From contig JAQFVV010000183.1 of NCBI GenBank assembly GCA_028023455.1, positions 870,001 through 934,000 of the forward strand: 64,000 nt of DNA, read 5' to 3'. The position numbers and the translations under genes were made by a program. This document shows, in pieces, positions 48,486 through 60,417 of this stretch. The stretch is from Epiperipatus broadwayi. Lineage: Eukaryota > Onychophora > Udeonychophora > Euonychophora > Peripatidae. Under the pieces are notes generated by a model. It searched no databases. It was given only the letters and a program-made list of their open reading frames with translations, and was not told where the DNA came from. How positions within the stretch are numbered: the stretch's first letter is position 1; every line of letters starts with the position of its first letter.

Positions 48486-49198
48486 AGCAATTCTAAGAAT
48501 TTGATTTTTTAAGGTCCAGAGAGTTTAGGCAATTCAATACGCATTTTGTGGAACTTTTTATGTAGTTATGAGTAGCAGTGCAATGAAAGATGAATATACT
48601 ACTGCATAATTCAGTATTCTTTATCAGTAGCATTCCACCACCATGTTACGGTTGCTATTTACAGTATAGATTTTTCAAATATCAAAATTCTATCCATATG
48701 TGACATTATGTAAGAAAAATGGGAGAATTCAAATTTTTATGAAACCAGACTATTATCAACAAATACCATGATAAATCTCAATTATTTCCTATTAAAAGAT
48801 GCTTAAATGTCATTAATCAGATTACTTGTTTATTTTATACTGTTTTTTTTATCTATTGTTACCCTCACATTCATATTTTTAAAAATTCTATTTTTATTTC
48901 TTTCTTATCTATTGTTTTCCATATATTCATATTTTTAAAAGTTCTATTTTTATTTGATTAACTTTTAATTTCTTTTGATGTATTGTTGTCTGCAACACCT
49001 CTACCATGTTGTTTTCTTTCAAAATTATATTCTTTATCTAACTGATGGCATTTGAAATCTAATCAAAACATCAGTACTACATTACTATTATTTATATATA
49101 AATCAATCTGAATAATATATATTCAAAATAAAATTAAAAAAAACCTCATACGACTTTATTGCTCTGAGATTCATAAGAAGTTCGCACGCCAGACTTGT
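48486..49198. other. No feature recognised
   Basis: AT-rich with a short partial tandem near 48840-48960 (ctattgtt, catatttttaaaa-type repeats). Nothing else. Confidence 0.4.
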
Positions 49199-49308
49199 GA
49201 ACGCCAGGATCGATTCTGGGATCTCTCTACCAACTCCACCAAATCGTACAGGAAGCGCTAGAATCGATTCTGGGAACTTTCTACCAACGGCGCCAAAATC
49301 GCGCAGGA
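49199..49308 (+). repeat. 55 bp tandem duplication with T-arm-like core
   Basis: Two 55 bp units (49199-49253, 49254-49308), about 75% alike. Each contains a cgattctggg core that can fold as a tRNA T-arm (ccaggatcgattctggg in unit 1). The block is clearly more GC-rich than its surroundings. It may be a piece of a tRNA-derived repeat. Confidence 0.6.
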
Positions 49309-50263
49309 TTATTCAAAATAGAAATCTGACTACCCATCATTCTTTTGTTATTCTGAGGGTTTAAATATTTTATTTTTATTTTAAATATTATTTAAAAAAA
49401 TAAATCGCAGACTTATATTTTGATTTAATTAAATAACTATTTATTAGATGGAATACAGTATGTAATGCTTATAAATTATTTACTTTATAAAAAGTTAATG
49501 GGAATATAATTTTAAAATAAAAGCACAATAAAGTAATAGATATATAACAGTTATATTTTAAGATAAAAACAAAACCAAAAAATAAAGAGAAAGGATATCA
49601 TCTTTTTAACGTACCCTTTCTCTTTAATTTCATACGATCTATGCGCTTAATAAATAAATTTGAACGCTACAAAACAAAACATATATGCAAGTCTTATCGA
49701 GTGACCTTTCGAATGAAAAAAGCGAATATTAATTTTAAAAAAGCAACAACATTATTTATGGGTAATAATGTTAAAATTGAAATAAATAGTAATTATAAAA
49801 TAAATAAATACTGATAATATATTAGAATCTTTTTTTAAAAAAAAAAAAGACTATATATATATTGAAAGAAAAAAACCTTTTGCGGCAGTTTTATTGGAAA
49901 CTGTAAATGTAATGATGCAGATTATGTTTCTCTCTGAGACTCAAAACTAAACCTGATAATTTATTTGTTTTGCAATGTCTTTAATTAAAATAAAAATCAG
50001 CACAGATTTTAAATACCCTAAATTAAATTTTATGGCAGCTATTGTAACAACAAATTTTGCAATAACGAGAAAAAAATTCTGTGACCATAAATAATGTCAA
50101 AAACAATCAGTTTTTAGAATGTTTTTCAACGGAAGCAGGGCTTATAAAATTTATTCTCAGTTTTAAACTCATCTTGAACCGTAATCAAATTTATAACCCA
50201 AAAAATTAATAGCCTTTAGAGGAAGCTATTAATATTTATATGACCCATTTATAGTAATCGGTA
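49309..50263. other. No feature recognised
   Basis: AT-rich sequence between the 55 bp tandem and the LINE fragment. Nothing assignable. Confidence 0.4.
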
Positions 50264-50914
50264 GTAATATATATTAAGGCTATAACCTTAAGACTACGTG
50301 CCAAGATGCGACAGTAGGGACCTATACAAATCTTATCACAAGATTAACGATTTTAAAAGACAAAAGATACGACAGTAGAGACCTCTACAAATCTTAACAC
50401 AAGATTAACGACTTTAAAAGACAAAAGTCGTTAATCTTGTGTTAAGATTTGTAGAGGTCCCTACAAATATACATGTAAATGGAAAAATATGGGTGATTTA
50501 TTTTGTAAATTATGTAAGGAAGGAATTGAAAATATTAGGCATTTGTTAATTGAATGTAAATGTTTGAAAACAGAAAGGGTACATATAATGAAGTTGTGGA
50601 AAAATAAATATGAAAAGAGTGATTATACTGAAAGTGAATTATTGGTTTTTATGCTGGGTTTGGGAAAAGATAAGGGGGATTTAGATATAAAGGTTATAGA
50701 GTTGACAAAGATTATGTTGTAGAAATGGGATAGAGCAGATTATGGGTAAATTTAGAGAGGGGAATGTAAAATAAAATGGCTAACAGGTTTATCTGGGCAT
50801 AATTGCTGACATATTCTTGACTTCGTTTAAGGAGAAGCCATAATACATCACATCACATCATCACATCATAGTCTTAAGATTATAGCCTTAATATATATTA
50901 CTTACGTAATGAGT
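50264..50914 (+). mobile_element. LINE 3'-end fragment flanked by inverted hairpin modules
   Basis: The outer ends are inverted: gtaatatatattaaggctat at 50264 and its complement near 50914, each holding a small hairpin. Inside on the left, a 45 bp module (gacctctacaaatctta...cacaagattaacga) occurs twice directly and once inverted (50310-50465). The 77-codon frame 50489-50722 reads FCKLCKEGIENIRHLLIECK, a C-x2-C...H-x4-C zinc-knuckle signature found at the C-terminus of many non-LTR reverse transcriptases; it stays open upstream to about 50455. A (catca)n-type tail follows at 50840-50875. The LINE clade is uncertain and differs from the RTE copies. Confidence 0.6.
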
Positions 50915-52035
50915 ATGCGCTTAACAAATTATTTAAAATAATCGGTAATCAAAATAAAAACTGAAGGGCATTATAATAAAGTTAGCTAATATCTTTTACT
51001 CAAATCTTATATAACCTCATTTCCAGCAAATTTTATTTTCTATTTAGCTAACACTAGTCTCTAAAGTGCTTTCTTTCCTTGCTTTTATTAAATAGTTTCC
51101 AGAAACTCATTATAAAACTGAAGAAAAAATGAAGAAATCAGTTAAGAAAAGAAAGTCTACTAGATTCAAATTCAGCAAATTTGATTGATTCATAGATATT
51201 TTCTCTGCTACTCAAAAATTGTTTTCTGAAACGCATTTCTGAGTTCACGGAAGTAATGCTAACAGGAAGTGATACAAACAGGAAGTAATGCAAACACAAA
51301 GTTAATCAATTTTTAAAGTTTTACATTAGATGCTGTATTTAAATATTTAACATCTTAAAACTTTAAAGCAGGTGCAACAAAAATACCTGCAATTAATATA
51401 ATATTCAAACTGCAGAAGTTATAAAAATAAAAACTTAAATAAATGACATGTCAATGTAATTTCTCATTCTTTTTTTTCAACAGGTATCGAAAAATTTATT
51501 ACACGTATTTTCTTTCAAGTGACAAATATATAATTACATAATTAATTACATAATAGATAATTTAGGTATTAACTTAAGTGACAAAGTAAATTTCAACTAC
51601 ATTGAATTTCATAAATTTTTAACTTGCAGCTTTAAATTAATTTTAAAGATTAAATATGTGGCACAATTTCTTTATACATGCATGAACCACAAAACTTCTT
51701 TTAAAACACACACTAACCATTTTTACTTGATATTAGACTTTCTCAAATACATTGGAAAATATAAATCTACCTCATTTGTCACCCTTTGACTAAAACATTA
51801 ACTTCAGTTGTCCCAGCTAGGTATACATTTCAAATATCTTTAGACATTTTTAATATATCTAATTAAATTTACAACTATTAATTTATAAGTTTATTTTTTT
51901 TACATGTCAAACATTATATAGTTTAAATATTATTTTGACATTTATGCTAATACATAAACTGTATAATAAATCACACTTATAATTTACTAAATGTAAACAT
52001 GTTTAAATTTATAGAGTAATTTATAGAATAGTTGC
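50915..52035. other. No feature recognised
   Basis: AT-rich sequence. No motif assigned. Confidence 0.4.
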
Positions 52036-52210
52036 ATTGCTCTCAGATCCAAGGCTCCTCCCTGATGAAAGCCACAAGCTAGAAACTAGTCTTGGGATAT
52101 TGGATGAGTAGGCACTAGATAGAGATTTTATGCACAAGCCTTTCTGGATCCATTAATTATGCTGGCCTGCACTGAGTAGTACTACTGTATGGAGAGGTTT
52201 GCCTCTATGT
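52036..52210 (+). repeat. HHR-B repeat
   Basis: Plus-strand copy with intact hammerhead box and conserved 3' part (gtagtactactgtatggag). Its extent is similar to the 10.8 kb copy. Confidence 0.75.
52054..52100 (+). ncRNA. Hammerhead ribozyme motif, HHR-B
   Basis: Core CUGAUGA, A, stem II AGC-CACAA-GCU, A, GAAA, ACUAGU, GUC cleavage triplet. Stem II is fully paired and differs from the 32.2 kb copy by a compensatory A-U for G-C exchange. The base pair of stem I next to the core is C-U here, so stem I is weaker. Confidence 0.65.
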
Positions 52211-53664
52211 AAATGTCCAAGGACAGTTGAAATACCTGGGGAAAATGAAGTGACTGGTTCAATCAAAATGCATAATGATGGCAGGTTTACATTTTCTAAT
52301 ACTTTTTACAAAAGGTTGCTCTTAAATAAAAAATGTGTAAATATATTATTTTAATGTTAATATTTAGTAAAAATATTTGATATTGCCATAAAAACTCCAA
52401 TGCAAAAAATAATATAAAGTTTATAAAGCAATATATTAGCATAAAAAAAATACAAATCATGATAAGAAAGAAATAGAATTTTAAAAAGTAGCTATAACAT
52501 AAAGAGCAATGAATGCATTATAATAATAAGCTCAACAGATCAAGAACAATATTCATTCATATATTTGGGAACTACTGAAGGATATACTTCAGAATTATTC
52601 ATTTAAAACCTTTTAACTGATTATTACAAAAAAGAAGTGTAATTTTTATATTTTGCATTTTTTCTAGACCATTTTTGATCACATTTTTTTATTACTTTAT
52701 GCTCATTTTTATAGTAAATTCTTAGCTTAAACTATATTTAAAAATTTTAATTCCAAAACCAGTGTTTTTGCTAAAAAAATCAAATTTTTCCGGCCATATA
52801 TGACCATACAAAGAACCAACTGTCCATCTTTTTTTTATCTTATCTGATGCTTCAAAGCACCAATTGTCAATTTCTACTACTGTTGACCATGAGTTTCTAA
52901 CTGTCAAAGTCAAAAGTCGCAAGCAAAATGTTTTACATTTTTGTAATATATTTTGAATATAAATAAATTTATTTTTCTAAATTTTTGTATTCATAATTAA
53001 TTTTTTACAATAATCTACATAGTTTTTAGCTTTGATTCAAAAAATTTAAATTTTAGAAAAAAAATAATCAAGATAAATGAATACAGCTTAAGCCCTATTT
53101 GCATATCAGTGACAGTCCATGGCAATTTGCAAACCACAACTATTTTTCATAAATATTTTTGTATTTATGATTATTTTTCACACTGAATTGCCTAATAATG
53201 TGATTAGATTTAGATTTTTATTAAAAATATTTAATTCTAGATAAAGAAAAGACAACAGAAGTAAATAATCAGCATTTGTAATTTCTAAGAGAGGAGAAAT
53301 CAATGGCGATTGCATGTCATAATTGGTTGAAATATAATTCTTTTGTTTTACTGCAGGCTATTTTTCTTATGTTTTTCTTATATTCTTTACAGTTATTCAT
53401 TTTGTTTTAAATTTTTAATTACATTTAAACAATTTTGAATGTAAAATATTTCAATTTTTAGAAGCTAAATTAAAACAATTCTGATTATTTTACATTAATA
53501 TTTTTATGAATAGAAACATATAAGAAAATTCTTCAGTACGAATAAAAAAAAACATGTCCAATTTTATCAAAAATAGTTTCAATAGAAACAAAAAAAAAGA
53601 TTTATATAGATTTATACTTAAAACTTTCACTTTGTCATACAAGCTAGAAATATATAAATTCATC
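52211..53664. other. No feature recognised
   Basis: AT-rich. A 66-codon minus open frame (52722-52922) has no recognised motif. Confidence 0.4.
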
Positions 53665-53740
53665 TCATAAATATAAATGATCCTCCCCTATGATGAATTT
53701 CATGCTAAACCAGCATACATAAGTGGGCAAGATGAATACT
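53665..53740 (-). repeat. HHR-A fragment, dead
   Basis: Keeps ctggtttagcatgaaat on the minus strand, but the core box reads CUUAUGU and stem I is lost. Confidence 0.55.
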
Positions 53741-53950
53741 GATTTATCATTAAATGCATCTTAAAAGTCATGTGACTTTTTCAGGTATCATTATTTTTAT
53801 GTTTCAAAAATATGTAATGGTATGGAATTTTTAAATAAATCTAAGATCTTAGGCATAAAAAATAAATTGAATTGAAGTTAAATTATTCCACATGGCTTAT
53901 GTTTAATTAAAAATTGTAATTATAAATTTATTAAATGCACATTGATTACA

Positions 53951-54045
53951 TAAGTAATATCCACTGAGGCTATAACCTCGATAATATGCGTGTAAAAATG
54001 CGATAGTAGGGACCTCTACAGGTGTTTTAACCACAAGCTTACGCT
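53951..54045 (+). repeat. Copy of the 50.3 kb hairpin module
   Basis: gaggctataacctc, then tgcgatagtagggacctcta, matches aaggctataacctt and tgcgacagtagggaccta at 50276-50330. The hairpin stem has changed on both sides (AAGG/CCTT against GAGG/CCTC). Confidence 0.6.
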
Positions 54046-56211
54046 ATGGAAGAAAAATAAAAAGTAATTATACAAATGCTTAACTAAGTTTTCAAGTTTA
54101 TATTTAGGATAGAAATAACTTCTAGATTGATAAATATTCAATATTTTATTTATTTATTCATTTATAATTAAGTCATATAAAATATTACAGCTTGCCTGAT
54201 ATAAAAATGTACAGAAAAATAGCTACATGAATAATGTTTAAATAATAGCATCAGCCAATCATTTCAAAAATTAATGTAATAATTTATTATTAATTTTTCT
54301 ATTGTAATTAAATTCTTGAAGCAGCAAATTTGGTAACAGTGAATTGGTCAATCCCAAATGGTATTCTGTTAAAATGCGGCCAATATGTTTTCCCCCTCTT
54401 CAGATTGTGAGATTTATAAAATTTTAACAAATGATCAAAAAATGATGAATAAACCGATGAGTGATATATTTACAGGCAAATGATCAATTATTAAAACTTC
54501 TGTAATTGTGCAGTTGTAACCAAATTATATATATATATGATCAGAAACGGAAGAACGACATTCAAAATTTTTATTAGAAAAAAACATTGCTTGTTGGAAA
54601 TACGATGGATTAGACTCTTTTTCTAAAGTTGATAATTTCTATGTTATATTACTAGTAAGAATAATAACTGTATCAGGCATAAATTAAAAATTTACCCCAA
54701 TTCTACTATAATAAAAAAGATATTAACTGAATGAGAAAACAAAAGAAATTAGTAAATTATCTGAAATTTTAATTCATAACGAATATATTTAGTCTTAATC
54801 CATAGTGATCTTATAAGTCATAAATATTGTAAATCCTCCTCTGATCTGATTAATATATGCAAGGTATTTTTTTGTTGGACAATAAATTCTTCCACTCATA
54901 GAGTAAACAAATTTATCTGAGTCTCTGATTTTTTTTTCTGAGCTGACCATAATAGTTTCCATTTATATGTAATAAGTGTTTTATTAATGTATAATTGAAA
55001 TTTACCTCCGAATAAACTATACAAATAATTTAGTTGACCCTTTTTGAAAAAAAAAGATTGTGTCACCCTCTCTGTTTTAAATCCTTAACTACAATTCCCA
55101 GGCAAGAGCTACACTAGTCTCATCCTACAACATTGATATCATGAAGGAATTCTCCAATATAAATCTTAGTTTTTCAGTAAATAGATGTCAAATCAAGTAA
55201 AAATTCACTTTCAGAATAGTAATAATCATTGTTTTTATCTGATGTAGTTGATGTCAAAGGTCTGAGTGCAGTGAGTGTCACACTTGTAAGATAAAATGTT
55301 ATAAAAGCTTCATATATGACTATAAAGTACCTCTAAGTTTACCCAATGGTAGAATGACAGCTTTAAGAGCTAAAAATATCAGGATTAATTTATCTCTCAT
55401 TCAACCATTGTACTATTTGATAGTACACAAATATGGCATCTCAAACAATATGCATTTATGGCAGTGCAGTGGCTGAGAAGCCAACCAAAAATGTAAAGGT
55501 TTACAGATAAATTTTCAAAGTGAAAATTAAAAAAATATTTTTTGATCAATTGAGAACAATTGTTGTGGTTACTCTGTCAGTTGGGATATGAAAAACTTAG
55601 TATATGCAATTCTTATTTTTTATTATTGCTATAAATTATTTGTTCAGAAAATCAATAAAATGGATTAAATGTAATATAGCCCATCTGAAAATCACATATT
55701 GCTCTGTACTGAAGGTATAAAATTAATACCAATCAGGAAGTATTGTACTTTTAAATAAATGTAAGTGCAACTTTGTGGTAACAAATAAATGTGTTTAATA
55801 TCAATAACAAAATAGGAAAAGAATAATGAGTAGAAAACAATTAGAAATTTGCTTAGAAATATCTACAGTCTCTACAGATTCTGCCTTTATTTATCAACTT
55901 CTAAACATGCTCAATAGATAAATATAATTTATCGCAATGCATTTTAATTAAAGAAAGTCCTTCACACATCTATTTGGATAAGTAACAGAAATCAATCATG
56001 AATTATACCAATTTATCAGATCATCGGATACTACTGTAAGACGTGAATTATACAACAAAAGACCATTTATGCATAATTGATTCTTATATGCATAATTGAT
56101 ATGATTTGCATATGCAGATTTTCTAAAGTAGCTAAATAATAATAAAAAGATAATTTATTCAAGTACTGGCTGCATTCATTTACATAGTAAAATAGTAATC
56201 TTTATATATAA
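54046..56211. repeat. Mostly unassigned; one short dispersed repeat
   Basis: 55214-55295 matches 29880-29955 (see there). The remainder is AT-rich sequence with no gene or repeat that I can name. Confidence 0.4.
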
Positions 56212-56375
56212 GTAACTATATAATTGAATATTTATAAATACAGCAATCAGATATATTTTAATTTTTTTTTATTCACTTAGGAGCGCTTTTTTTAAAAATA
56301 TATATATATATATTAAAATATATCTGATTACTGTATTTATAAATATTCAATTATATAATTACGTATATTGCTTTG
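56212..56375. repeat. Palindrome next to PLE-3
   Basis: aactatataattgaatattt and aaatattcaattatataatt form arms of about 60 bp around an unpaired centre (ttcacttaggagcgc, about 56272-56290) and a (TA)n. It lies just outside the left PLE-3 3' end. Confidence 0.85.
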
Positions 56376-56411
56376 AAGAAATACAGACATCGAAGTATAA
56401 TATTAATCTTT

Positions 56412-56988
56412 ATATATATATAAAATACATATTTTGCGGGTTCATCCGTGTTAAAAACTTTTAATATTAATATACTGACGTTTCGACTTGGTCACACAAG
56501 CCATCCACAGAGTTATAAAAGGTAGAAAGACGGTTGTAGAGGCGCTACAATCACTGATTTGAATAAAATGTTAAAATTCCACCAATAGCAAAAAATGTTA
56601 AATTTAGGAATGTTTTTTAAAAAAATCTTTCCAAATAGGAGGAAGTTTACATGTATCATCTCGCTTATTGATACAATCTGGCCTTTTAAGTATCTCAATG
56701 GCTTCTCTAATTTTGCATTGGTAGAGATTATCACATCTGGATATGATCCTGGTACTAGAAAAATCAATTTTATGACCTGAATCTATAGTATGGAGTGAGA
56801 GTGCTGCTGATGATGAGTGTTGTTTAACTGCATTAGCATGCTCATCTTTCCTAACACTGATGCAATGACTACTCATACCTATGTAAGAAACTTTACAATT
56901 TTTGCATGAGATTTGATAGACACCATGAGATTCAAGAGGGATTGAATCCTTAGGCTTGATTATTATATTGCTGATCTTTTGATGAGCA
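56412..56988 (-). pseudogene. PLE-3 short copy (GIY-YIG part), inverted
   Basis: Encodes GVYQISCKNCKVSYIGMSS, HANAVKQHSSSAALSLHT, KIREAIEILKRPDCINKRD and DFFKKHS on the minus strand. The CGA codon after CINK is kept, whereas the other two copies have TGA. It is 5' truncated at 56988 and abuts the next copy almost directly. Confidence 0.85.
56470..56517 (-). ncRNA. Hammerhead-like fold in PLE-3 3' region (left copy)
   Basis: Same fold as at 31.6 kb. The box region reads CUGUGGAUGG, stem II CUUG-UGUGAC-CAAG, then UC, GAAA, CGUC. Confidence 0.4.
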
Positions 56989-56994
56989 TCTATT

Positions 56995-58460
56995 AAATCA
57001 TATATTAAAAACTCTCTTCATTTTATTTCTGTTTTAAAAAGTTTAAAAATTAATGCTAATGACATTCTGGTCAGTTTTGATGTCATGTCTTTGTTTACAA
57101 ATATTCCAATTGATGAAGCTTTAAATATAATCTCACAACGTTGCAATTTACCAGACCATATTATAGCTTTAATTAAACATTGTCTCTTAAATACATATTT
57201 TGTATACAATGGACAGCATTACAGACAAGTTTTTGGTACTCCTATGGGCTCACCTATCTCAGGAGTAATAGCTGATTTATTCATGGAATATATAGAAACT
57301 CGTGCTTTAGAATCATCATCTTTAAAACCTCTCATTTGGCTCAGATACATAGATGACACTTTTGTCATATGGCAACATGGAAAAAATAAATTAGATAATT
57401 TTTTCTTACATTTAAATAATATGCATCCTCATATTAAATTTACAATGGAGACAGAGTCTGATGGAAAACTCCCTTTTCTTGATGTTCTAGTCACCAGAAC
57501 ACCAAATAGTTTATCTTTTTCTATTTATAGAAAGATACACACACAGACAGATATTTGCATTTCCATTCTCATCATCACCCAACTCAGAAAGTTTCTGTAG
57601 CCAAAACTCTTTTAAATAGAGCAATTAACCTTTCAGATGAAACACATCTGAAAGAAGAAATAAATCATATTAATAGTGTTTTATTAGCAAATAGTTATAA
57701 TTACAAATTTATAAAAAAAAAAAGCCTTATTTCAAGCCCAAAATAGACAAAATAGGAAACAAAAAGATGATAAATCAGCTATTAGGATTTGTGTTCCATA
57801 TGTAAAAGGAACTACAGACAGTATCGGACGTATATTAAAATGCTATAATATAGATACAGCATTTTCTGCTCATCAAAAGATCAGCAATATAATAACCAAG
57901 CCTAAGGATTCAATCCCTCTTGAATCTCATGGTGTCTATCAAATCTCATGCAAAAATTGTAAAGCTTCTTACATACGTATGAGTAATCATTGCATCAGTG
58001 TTAGGAGAGATGAGCATGCTAATGCAGTTAAACAACACTCATCATCATCAGCACTCTCACTCCATACTATAGATTCAGGTCATAAAATTGATTTTTCTAG
58101 TACCAGGATCATATCCAGATGTGATAATCTCTACCAATGCAAAATTAGAGAAGCCATTGAGATACTTAAAAGGCCAGATTGTATCAATAAGTGAGATGAT
58201 ACATGTAAACTTCCTCCTATTTGGGAAGATTTTTTTAAAAAAACATTCCTAAATTTAACATTTTTTGCTATTGGTGGAATTTTAACATTTTATTCAAATC
58301 AGTGATTGTAGCGCCTCTACAGCCATCTTTGTACCTTTTATAACTCTGTGGATGGCTTGTGTGACCAAGTCAAAACGTCAGTATATTAATATTAAAAGTT
58401 TTTAACATGGATGAACCCGCAAAATATGTATTTTATATATTTAACCCGTGCAAATCTTCG
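56995..58460 (+). pseudogene. PLE-3 longest copy: reverse transcriptase and GIY-YIG nuclease
   Basis: The frame opens at about 57010 and encodes SLKINANDILVSFDVMSLFT (motif A). Counting from the Met at 57085, GTPMGSPISG is at 51-60 and the catalytic YIDD at 88-91, followed by LPFLDVLVTRTP. A frameshift near 57550 moves the reading to KVSVAKTLLNRAINL and a second one near 57710 breaks it again. The nuclease part starts at about 57925 (GVYQISCKNCKASYIRMSN): the glycine of YIG is replaced by Arg, unlike the other two copies. A TGA follows CINK. The N-terminus is missing. This family (FDVxSLFTNIP, GTPMGSP) belongs to the classical Penelope/Poseidon-like branch, different from PLE-1, -2 and -4. 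Confidence 0.88.
58338..58390 (+). ncRNA. Hammerhead-like fold in PLE-3 3' region (right copy), G12 lost
   Basis: Same motif, but the GAAA box reads AAAA because tcgaaac has become tcaaaac, a CpG-type change. It should be inactive even if the family motif works. Confidence 0.4.
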
Positions 58461-60235
58461 TTTTAACATATATATATATATATATGCACTGACAATCAGT
58501 CAACATATTATAGTATGTGGCAAAAAAAGAAAAAAATATTTAATTAACTGTTGCTAGGGATTACCAAAAAAAAAATTTCTTGAACATTCAGAACCATGTG
58601 TTTAAACTAGTCAAGTTCAATCTTAACTTGCAAATTATATCAAAGTCTGTTGTTCATATCTCAAATGATGTCCTCAGTTGCTTCTATTGTATGTTGCAGG
58701 TTATTTGACAACTCTTTCTTAGAGCCTACCATAGAAATATTCAAAAGTTTGATAATTAAATGCCTGTAGAAGAATTTATTTTGAAAACTAGAAATCTTTC
58801 TTCAAGATTGTTCTATCTCATTGTTTGATTATAAGATTCTCAACCATTCTTTCAAAATAATTTTTTAATAAATTTATACTAGGTATGAAACAAATGGTGA
58901 AGACTTATCTGTTTATTGTTTGATCTCAAAAATATGTTTTTAGTGGGAAAAAAAATAAAGTCAAGAAAAACATGAAAATTATGTTTAACACTGAACTAAA
59001 TGGGTTAAAGATTTTTCAATGTTAATTTTTTAATCATTTTTTTCCTCACTAGAGGGCATCATTGTTTTCTTTCTATTTATTTTTAAACAAAATATAATTT
59101 ATCATTGATTATTTCTTTACACTTTTTAAATTTTTTTCAAAAACCTTAGTTTATAAAGTGAATGTTATCTAAAATCTAAAATATCACCTTTGATAATAAA
59201 AAAGAATAATAAGTGAAGAACAATAGAAATTTCAAAGCAAAAGAAGGTTTTGTTAGGAACAGATCCAGTTGATATCATATAAATATTCACTTTAATTATT
59301 TCTATTTAAAAGCTATTATATTATAAAACAGAATATAAACATTTAATATACATTGAGAAATAAATATTCAAAAATTTGCAAAAATAAATAGACAAGTGAA
59401 AAAAGAGTATAAATTCATTTACAGACTAATGTTGTACATGTACCTCCACAATTGCAATCATCTCTTTAATGATCATTTACATTTTGGTAACTCTTGAAGT
59501 CATCATTCAGAAATTCTGCCATCTAGGGGTCAAAATTATAAGCATATTTCAAACATTAAAAATAATTTCTAGCATCTTTTTAAATTGATTTTCTTATCAT
59601 TATCAAATGCAATGGGCATAATGATGAGAGTCCAGAAACCTGATTCACTGCTAGGTAAGAATTAAATTTAAATTCTTAATCTGCATTTTATACAACTAAT
59701 AATGCAAATTCATCCTTAAAAAAACTAGAAAATAATTTTGTATGCAAAATTTTTTTAATTTCATTTTTAAAATCTAATTGAAAATAAAATTTGGTTCTTT
59801 GATATACATATAATAATAAAAAATCAAGACAGATGTCACATGACATATGTATACACATTCATAGATAAAATCTTTAAATAGCCTTTAAAACTGCCATTAA
59901 ATATATTAAAGACTATCTTAGATGTCTAATGGCTATTAAAAACATTAAAGAAGTTAACATAGATCTCCATGCTTTCCAACTGTAGATAGTTTCTTCTTTT
60001 TTAAATTTTCTCTCTAAATATAATCACCTGAATAACTATTTATTAATGGATTAACTTAATGGCTAGCTAAATTGGCTAACATATAGCTAAATGAAAAGAT
60101 CCTAATCCAGCTTACTTTATATATAATTTTCCCATTGTATCTACAATCTCCAAATCTACTATTTCAATTATACATGAATAAAAATAAAGATATCAAAAAA
60201 TTAAAAATTAATATATATATATAGTAATCAAAACA
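58461..60235. other. No feature recognised
   Basis: AT-rich flank after PLE-3. Nothing assignable. Confidence 0.4.
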
Positions 60236-60368
60236 AGTTATAAATTTTGTAACTTGCCTTTAAGCTTCCATTTTATGATCACTAGATGGAGCACCAATCA
60301 GCTCCAAACAAGCTTTGTTTACATAAGCGCCAAAAGAAATAGAATTTAAAATTTCTATCATTGTCATC

Positions 60369-60417
60369 CATGTCCAGACCAGCTGGTTTCGAGCTTATTG
60401 GCTCACATCAGTGAATA
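60369..60417 (-). ncRNA. Hammerhead-like motif, HHR-D (A9 changed)
   Basis: Minus strand: stem I UUCA/UGGA, box CUGAUGU, stem II GAGC-CAAUAA-GCUC with the standard G-C next to the core, GAA, self-complementary stem III ACCAGCUGGU, C17 in GUC. Only A9 of the box differs (U). A region of moderate complexity of about 180 bp (60236-60415) surrounds it, including gcgccaaaag and ggtgctccatctag on the minus strand, with (TA)n just beyond the 5' side. No target duplication was found. Confidence 0.6.

Noticed and set aside
59620-59655. AUGAUGA...GAGUCC.AGAAAC on the plus strand
   Set aside because: The first base of the box is wrong and the sequence between the boxes cannot form stem II.
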